Assembly (NCBI GenBank): GCA_009649675.1
Contig: WJPL01000001.1
Span: forward strand, 165,781 to 229,780
Source: Alphaproteobacteria bacterium HT1-32
GTDB lineage: Bacteria > Pseudomonadota > Alphaproteobacteria > Rhodospirillales > HT1-32
DNA: 64,000 bases
Direction of reading: 5' to 3'
The notes under the pieces were generated by a model that saw only the letters and a list, made by a program, of their open reading frames with translations, was not told the origin of the DNA and ran no database searches. Of the stretch, positions 1-9,500 are shown piece by piece; position 1 is the first letter of the stretch, and each line of letters starts with the position of its first letter. Both the position numbers and the translations under genes were made by a program.

Positions 1-540
1 TCATCACCGCTGCCTGCATTGATCGAATCTGCGCCCGTGCCACCGTCGATGGTGTCGTTGCCCGTACCGCCGATGATTGAGTCCGCATCTGCACCACCGC
101 TGATGCTGTCGTCACCTGCGCCCGCATCAATCGTATCGGTTCCACCGGCACCAATGATCGAGTCATCACCGCCACCGCCCAGAATGCTGTCCGCATCCGC
201 GCCGCCATCGATAATGTCGTTACCCGTGCCGCCATCAATGGTGTCCGTTCCGGCACCACCAAGAATAGAGTCTGCACCCGCATCACCAGTGATGCTGTCT
301 GCACCGGTGCCGCCGTCGATAGTGTCGTTACCCGTGCCGCCGATAATCGAGTCTGCGTCCGCACCACCGTTAATGCTGTCATCGCCAGCACCGGCATCGA
401 TCCGGTCTGTACCGGCACCGCCGAGGATCGAGTCATCACCTGTACCGCCGGTAATGCTGTCCGCACCGGCACCACCGTCGATAATGTCGTTACCGGCACC
501 ACCAATCAACGAGTCATCACCATCCATACCAAGGATGGAG
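1..540 (-). repeat. Tandem 270-bp (90-residue) duplication inside the RTX array
   Basis: Positions 1-270 and 271-540 align head to tail at an exact 270-bp offset. For example, the gcaccaccg block at 91 recurs at 361, and ccatcgataatgtcg at 205 recurs as ccgtcgataatgtcg at 475. The unit encodes ten nonapeptides, and the strand/turn module found elsewhere in the protein is absent here. This is higher-order periodicity on top of the 27-bp RTX repeat. Similarity is clear but not perfect, so the duplication is not brand new. It may continue past the window edge. Confidence 0.75.
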
Positions 541-3500
541 TCAGCGCCTATAGCACCATCGAGCGTGATGGATTCACCATCTTTCGCTGTCAGGCTGTCA
601 TCTGCAGATGTGCCGATGACATGTTCGATATCCCGGATCACATCGTTACCGGCACCAGCTGTCGCCGTGTCATTCGACAGGTCAACAGTCACCGCATCGG
701 TAATATTCGCATAATTCAGGATATCCGCACCGGCATCACCGTCATAAACGTCATTACCGGTTCCCGCGAAGATTGTATCGTCGCCTGTTCCCGCATTGAC
801 CGTCACCGACCCGGCATTATCCGTGATCGTGTCGGACTGTGTCGAAGCGATAAAATGCTCGATTTCATCGAAGGTATCCGAGCCTTCACCGGTAACCGTG
901 CCACTTTCATTCGTGATCGTCGCCGTAATCGCAGACGCTGAATTCACAAAGGTCAGCGTATCCTGACCGGTTCCGCCATTGATCGTGTCATTACCCAGGT
1001 TGCCTTCGATGAGGTCATCGCCCTCATTACCAAACAGCGTATCGTCACCGGAATTACCCGTCAGACTGTCATTACCGGTGCCGCCGGAGACTTCATCATT
1101 GCCCGCGCCCGCATCAATGTGATCCGCCCCGCCGCTGCCGAGGATGCTATCATCCGCAGAGGAACCCGTGATCGTGTCGTCGTGATTACCTGAAACAAAG
1201 ACTTCAACACCGCTGAAGCTGTCAGACCCAAGGCCGGTCACGGTACCTGCATCATCACCTGAGAAGGTAACGGTCAGACCGCCGGTCGCTTTCTCTGTAT
1301 AGGACAGCGTATCCGTGCCGGAACCGCCGAGGATGCTTTCATCCGACGTATTTGCATTGATCGTATCGTCACCGACACCACCATCCAGCGTCAGCGCATC
1401 GGCACCTGTGCCACCTGTAATCGTGTCGCCAAAGGCAGACCCGACAATACGCTCGAAGCCCGAAATCGTATGTGTACCAAAGCCGCTGGCCAAGCTGTTC
1501 TCGATATCAATCGTCACAGCAGACGTTGCCGCGCCAACGCCCGTATCACTGAAGGTCAGGGTATCGCCCAGACCATCATGACCATCAAGCGTGTCACTAC
1601 CTGTACCACCACCGAACGTATCATTTCCGTCAGAACCGATGACATGGTCGATACCGGAGACTGTATCCACTCCATCGCCCGAGATGGTGCCCGCATTGCC
1701 GTCGAGATTGACCGTAACCGGGCCGGAGACGGCGCCGAAGTCATAGAGGTCATTACCCGCACCGCCGACAACACTGTCATCACCGCGACTGGCATAAATC
1801 AGATCGTCGCCATCACCGGCGTCGATCACATCATTGCCGGTACCACTGTCGATCGCATCATTGCCTGTACCGGCGATGATGCTGTCCGCACCGGCACCGC
1901 CCGTAATCGAGTCAGCGCCCGCACCTGCATCAATAATATCGTCGCCATTCTGGCCGTGGATCAGATCGTTGCCCTGACCACCGAAGATGGTGTCATTACC
2001 GCTACCGCCCTCAATCGTGTCATTACCGACAAGCGAACTGTTCGAGTCATCACCATAAATGACATCGTCACCACCGAGACCAAAGATCGTATCGTTTCCG
2101 CCTTCACCATAGAGACGGTTACCGTAACCATCGTCATGGGTATTGGAATCGTCGCCAGTGATAAGGTCATCCTGATCCGAACCGGTCACATTCTCGATGC
2201 TTGAGAATTTATCGTACCCCTGATCGGCTCCAATATTCTGGTAGTCTGTTTCGCGAAGATCGATGGTGATGCCGCCGCCGGATGCAAATTTATAGCTAAG
2301 TGCATCGCGACCTTCGTCACCCTGAATGGAATCGTTCCCGCCGCTTGGTGCAAAGGTATCATCACCGCCAGACCCGATAAGGGTGTTACCAAGCGAGTCA
2401 CCGTCCAGACCATCTGAAGCCGCCGTCCCCTTCACAACCTCAATGTCATAAATGCGGGAGGTGAAGGTGTCGTTGCCAAGGATATAGGTTGCCGTTCCGT
2501 AGGTTCGGGTATCGTCATCAACACCTGCTGCCAGATTGATCTGAAGATCATCCATAAAGGTGAAGTCGAGAAGGTCACCAGAACCGATACCGGAGCCACC
2601 CTCTGTGAGGTGATCACCATAGAAGGTGTCGTTACCGCCGGTTACAACAAACCGGTCATTACCGGAGCCGCCAACGAGAGTATCGTCATAGAGGCCTTCA
2701 CTGGTGAGAGACTCGGACGAACCGCTTCCTGTCAGCCGGCCATCACCGACCAGCGTGTCATCGCCGGCATCCCCAAAGAGTGTATCGGAACCGCGGTTAC
2801 CGAAAATCCGGTCCTGGTCATTACCGCCATAAATCGTGTCATTGCCGCCATTGATAGAGTCGTTACCATCGCCGAACAGCGTATCGTTTCCGGCAAGCCC
2901 CCGCAGCTCGTTGCTGAGAGTATCGCCGGTGATCAGATCACCGAATGCACCACCGATCAGACCTTCGATATTGATGAAATTATCAACACCATCGGCACCA
3001 CTGGACGTCCCGCTGCCGGCATTATCGGTCAGCGTGACTGTGACGGCGCCCGCTGCATTCTGGTAGGAAGCAAAATCACGCCAGTCTGCATCGAACACAC
3101 CTTCAATGATATCGTTACCGGCACCACCGACCAGCGTGTTAAAGCCGCCATTACCATCCAGCGATTCGTCACCGCCCCAGGCGATCAGAGTATCGTCGCC
3201 ACCCCAGGCGATCAGGGTATCGTTACCACCACGGGCAATCAGCGTATCGTTAGAGCCGACCGAGGCACCGCTGTCGCCATCGTCAATGAGGTTATCACCA
3301 TCGCTACCGCGCAGCTTGTCGGCATAAACAGAACCTTCTGCGTTCTCGACATTATCCAGCTCTGCCAGATTAACGACGGTTGTCCCCGCCGTATTCAGAC
3401 GGTTAACCGTGCCGCTTTCCGGCCCGCGTGCGCTGAGGTCAATCGTTACGGCTGAATTGGCGTTTGCAGCACTGACCGTATCATTGCCGGCACCACCATC

Positions 3501-6500
3501 AATGATATCAGTTCCGCCTTCACTGAAACCAATCCAGTCATCACCGGACCCGCCATCAATGGTATCCGTACCGCCGCTGCCACCAGCCAGGCTGTCATTA
3601 CCGGCTTCACCGAAGATTGTGTCATTGCCGACACCCGCAATAACGGAATCATCGCCCGCACCGCCATAAATTGTGTCCTTACCGCCATCCGTTCCGATGA
3701 TCAGGTCATTACCGTCACCGCCCGACAGCGTATCGTTACCGGCGCCACCATTCAGCGTATCGTCACCGGCACCACCTTCAAGCAGATCATTACCGCCAAG
3801 GCCGGCTTCCAGATGGTCATTACCATCGCCGCCAACCAGCGTGTTTGCCGACGTATTACCGGTCAGACTGTCATCACCTGCTTCACCTGCAAGGTAGTCA
3901 GAACCGCCGCTGCCGCCATAAATCACGTCATTACCGGCACCGCCACGAATGGTATTGGTTTCTGTGTTCCCGGTCAGGCTGTCATCTGCCTGGCCACCAA
4001 TCAGACCTTCGATGCTAATCAGACTGTCTGTGCCGTCAGCGCCCGTGTTCTGGCTGCCTGTTTTTGTCAGATCGACAGAAACCGAGGCTGTTGCCTCAGA
4101 ATAGGACGCATAATCGAAGCCGGTACCGCCATTGATGGTGTCATTGCCCTTGCCACCTTCAAGCGTGTCATTGCCGGCAAGACCCAGCAGCGTGTCAGAA
4201 TTCGCGCTGCCGGTGATTGTATCGCCGCTGCTTGTTCCTTCGACGATCTCGAACCCTGCAAGAGAGTCCGAACCCTGTCCGGTCGCGACACCGTTGCCCA
4301 GATGCACATTCACAGCTGAACCGTCGAGATTGAAGACCAGCTTGTCTGCCGTGCCAGCCCCCCCGTTCAGCGAGTCATCGCCAAGGCCACCATTGATGGT
4401 GTCATTACCCGCATTACCGAGCAGCGTTTCATTTGCCGCACTACCAGTCAGCGTATCATTACCCGAACCGCTGTTGATGACCTCGACCGAGGTCAGCTTG
4501 TCTGCGCCATACTGGGCAGACGTAACCGTTTCATTTGCCAGATTAACCGTAATCCCGGTTGTCGCGCCGCTCAGGTTGACCTGATCAACGCCCGCACCAC
4601 CGAGGATCGTGTCGGAGCCGGCATCCATATTGAAGGTATCGTTGCCCGAACCACCAACCAGCGTGTTGCTGGCGGCGTCACCGCTGAGCAGATCCGCGAA
4701 ATTCGAGCCGATAACACCATCGATATTGACCAGTGTGTCAGTCCCGGCACCGGTATTCTGCCCGCCCGTATTTGACAGGTCTACCGTAACACCACTTGTC
4801 GACCCCTGATAGGAGGCAAAGTCGATGCCGCCGCTGCCACCACTGATGAAGTCGTTCCCAAGACCACCTTCCAGCGTATTGTTGCCGGCAGACCCTGTCA
4901 GACTGTCATTCGAGGCGGAACCAATAGCATTTTCAATTCCCGTGAGCACATCAGTCGAGCCCGAATCATAGCTGGCCTGACTGTCGCCAAGGTTGAGAAC
5001 AACACTGCCGGTGCTCCAGTTATAATCGGCCGTATCACCCGCCCCGGAACCACCTTCAAGGGTATCATTACCGCCACCACCACGCAGCGTGTCATTACCC
5101 GCACCGCCGGTCAGCCGGTTGGCCGAGGAGGTTCCTGTCAGCAGATCGGCATTTGCCGAGCCCACCAGATTTTCAAATCCGGAGAGAGCATCCGTCCCGG
5201 CACCCTGCGTATTCTGTGCACCGCTTGTGGACAGATCGACCGTAACACCGGTTGATCCCGAAAGATTGGCGTAGGAGAGCGTATCGTTGCCAGAACCACC
5301 GATCAGGCTGTCATCACCACCAATATCCAGCACCAAATCATTACCGGCACCTGCATCAAGAGTCTGGGAACCGGCAGTACCAATCAGGGTATCTGCGCCC
5401 GAGCCGGTCACAACATGTTCGAAGGAGGTAATTGAATAGGCTGAGCCGGTTGTGCTGAGCGTATTGTTGCCAAGATCAACGACAACCGAGCCGGTTGCCG
5501 AAACGGTTACCCGGTCAGTTCCCGCACCACCGTCAAGCGTGCCTGAACCACCGGAAATGGTGAAGCTGTCACCCTGCGCCGAACCTGTAACCAGTTCGAT
5601 ATCCTGCAGCGTATCAGTGCCTTCACCAATCACCGTATCGTCGCCACTGGTCAGGCTGACTGTTACAGCACCTGTGGAGTCCGCATAGGATGCCAGGTCA
5701 TTACCGCCAGCACCGGAAATCAGGTCGTCGCCCTGACCACCGACAAAGGTTTCGTTTGAGGCGCTGCCGGTCAGGGTATCGTTGTTGCCGGAACCGACAA
5801 CGACTTCAAACCCGGAAATCGAATCCGTGCCTTCACCCGTTGCAATACTGGTTGCCAGATTGACCGTAACCGACCCGGTCGAATTGGCATAAGACAGGGT
5901 GTCTGAGAGAGCGCCACCTGCGAGAGAATCGTCACCGGCACCGCCTTCAATGAAGTCAGCTCCGTCGCCGCCCAGTATCGTATCATCGCCATCACCACCC
6001 CGAAGAGTATCGGCACCTTTGCCGCCTGTCAGGATGTCATTACCGCCGGCACCGCTGATGATGTCGTTCCCTGAGCCGCCATCAAGGTTTTCATCTGCCC
6101 CACTGCCCAGAATGCTGTCGGCATGGCTGCCCGCGATGACAGACGAGAAGTTACTGATGACATCATTGCCATCACCACCCGTCGCCGAGCCAGCAGCAAG
6201 GTCGACTGTTACCGCACTGGTAGCCGTGCTGTAGTCCACCGTGTTGGCGCCATCATTACCATCAAGCGTATCGTCACCAAGACCGCCGCGGATCGTGTCA
6301 TTTCCGGCGCCCCCCTGGATAACGTTGGAATTCGCATCGCCGGTAAGACTGTCGTTTCCGGCACCACCTGTCAGGTTTTCAATACCGGAGAGCGTGTCCG
6401 AACCGGCACCACCGCTGGCAGAGCCCGTGGAAAGGTTGACCGTCACCGCCGTTGACTGATCCGAATAATCAGCAAGGTCAACGCCATCCCCACCGATCAG

Positions 6501-9500
6501 CGTATCGGCACCTGCGCCACCCCTGAGTGTGTCGGAACCAGCACCGCCGGACAGCAGATTCGCCCCTGCATCACCGGTCAGTGTGTCGTCAGAAGCCGAC
6601 CCGATAACGGCTTCAAAGCCGGAGATCGTATCATTACCCGCCGCACCTGAGGTCAGACCGGTGGACAGATCAACAGCGACGGCACCTGTTACCGCGCTGT
6701 AGCTGAGTGTATCGCTGCCAGCACCACCAGCAATCGTATCATTGCCCAGATTGGCAATGACAAAGTCATTACCCGCACCAGCATTAATGGCATCATTACC
6801 TTCACCGGCATCAATCGTGTCGGAAGCCGCGCTACCCGTGACGCTGTCTGCATAAGAGGTTCCGATAACCGCTTCGATATTTTGCAGCGTATCATTACCG
6901 CCAGCACCGGTTACCGCACCTGTCGACAGGTTAACCGTCACGGCACCGGTTGCATCAGCATAAGTCACCGTGTCGTTTCCGACACCGCCATCGATAACGT
7001 TATTCACCCCGTCGTCACCGGCGACACCATGCTTGCCGGACAACAGGTCATCAAAGCCGGAACCCTGGATATTCTCGATGCTGACCAGTGTATCTGACCA
7101 GCCCGTCCCGGAACTGTTGGCATCATTCAGCGACGCCGTCACACCGGACAGGCTGTTGATATAGCTCAGCGTATCGCTGCCAGCACCGCCATTAAGGTAA
7201 TCACTGCCGGCACCGCCCTGCAGAATATCATTGCCATCACCGGCCAGCAGGGAGTCGTTGCCCGAACCACCTTTCAGCGTGTCATTACCGGCACCGCCGG
7301 CATAAACCTCAAAGCCATCAAACCTATCGGTTCCGGCTGACCCGCTGACGGAGCCGGTGGATACATCAATGAAGACTCCAGACGACACATTGGCATAAGA
7401 CAGCGTATCAACACCGTCCCCGCCAACCAGAGAATGCCCGGCCAGCCCGCCGGTCAGAGTATCTCCCTGCGCGGAGCCTATGACCCCTTCAATATTCGAC
7501 AGAGTATCCTGGCCAACACCCGTGCTCTGGCCAGAAGTGACCGACAGATCGACGGTGACACCGCTGGTTGCGCCCGCATAAGAGGCAAAGTCGAAACCTG
7601 CACCCCCATTGATCGTGTCATCACCCAGGCCGCCTTCAAGAGTGTTATTCCCGCTGGAGCCGGTAATGACATCGTTGAAAGCCGAACCAATGGCATTTTC
7701 AATACCTGAAAGGCTATCCGTACCGCCGGAATAGGTAACTTTCTGCGAAATTACGGTCGTGCTTGAAAGATCAATCGTAACCGACCCGCCAGACCAGCCA
7801 TAACTGACAAAGTCACCGGCACCCGCGCCGCCAACAAGGCTGTCACTTCCACCACCGCCCGAGAGCGTGTCATTACCCGAGCCACCCTGAATCAGGTTCG
7901 CAGAACTGTCGCCGCTGAGCATATCTGCAGCGCTGCTGCCAGTCAGATTCTCAAAACCCGCGATCACATCCGTGCCGAGCCCGCTGGCCGTACCAGCCGC
8001 GAGATCCACTGTGACACCTGTTGTCGATGTCGAGAAGCTCAGGGTATCGTTCCCCGCACCACCGGTCAGCGAGTCATCACCGGCATCACCAAAGACAGTG
8101 TCATTGCCACCGGATGCATCAAGAATATTGGCGCCCGCGTCGCCGCGAATAACATCGCCAAAACCCGACCCGATGATGTTCTCAATACCGGACAGACTGT
8201 CTGACCCGGCAGAACCGGTAGCTGTACCGTTCGCCAGATCAACGCTGACAGCCGCCGACTGATTACTGTACGAAAGCGTATCCGAACCAGCATCACCAAA
8301 CAGCGTATCGTTGCCGGCGTCAGAGATGAAAAGATCGTCCCCGTCCCCCCCGAAAAGGGTGTCGGCACCGGCACCGCCGTCAATCGTGTCGTTGCCGACC
8401 TTGCCTGACAGAATATTTGCGGCAGAACTGCCGGTCAGGATGTCATCAAAATTCGAACCGGTAACGGCTTCAATTGAGATCAGCGTATCGGCCGCATCGC
8501 CACCACCAGTTACAATCGTGGTGCCTGTGCTGAGATTCACCGAGACGCCGGCACCCTCCCCAACAAAGCTGACGGCGTCAAAACCGGCACCACCGTCGAG
8601 CGTATCACCACCGCCATGGCCAATCAGGACGTCATCACCGGCACCACCGATCAGCGTATCGGCGCCCATTGCGCCAAGCAGCAGGTCATTGCCGGCACCG
8701 CCGGAAATAGAAGCCGCCGGACCGGATGTGAACAGGAAGTCATCACCCGAGGATCCCGCACCAAAATCGGCAGAAGGACTGGAGGAAAAGAAATACTGAC
8801 CGGTAACGCCATTATCCTCATAAATCAGGCTGGTAACGGAATAATTGGAGAAATGGTTGAGGACGCGCATGGAATGCACATCAGAACCGCCGGAATTTGA
8901 CAGGAAGATAATGTCATCACCGGCCTTGTAAGCCGACAGCAGGCCAAAGGAACCGGTGATCATGATAGCGTCGCCGGTTGTCCCCGCACCGTCGCCCTGA
9001 ATAATCAGGTCATGGCCTTCGGAAATCTGCAGGACATCGGAACCGGCGCCGCCCTCCAGTGTATCATTACCCAATCCACCGCTCAGGGTATCAACGCCGG
9101 TCTGGCCCCGGAGATGATCATCACCCGCACCGCCAACAAGGCTGTCATTCCCGAGACCGCCATAGATCGAGTCACTCCCGCCACCGCCATCAATGACATC
9201 ATCGCCACTGCCGCCAAACAACGTATCCGCACCGTCTGCGGACTGAATGCTGTCGTTACCGGCACCCGCATCAAGATGAAATCCGATGGAATCATTACCC
9301 GAAACCTGGGTAACCCGGTCATTACCTGCTGACAAATAGATCAGGTCACTTTCCGGCAGAGAATAAGTTGCTGTACCGTTACTGACCGTTCCAACAGAGC
9401 CAGAGCCGTTCAGCTCAACCGTAACACCTGTGCTGTACAGCTCAAAAGAAAGGGTGTCGGAGCCATCACCGCCCGAAAACTCGTTGGTCCCGGAGCCAGC

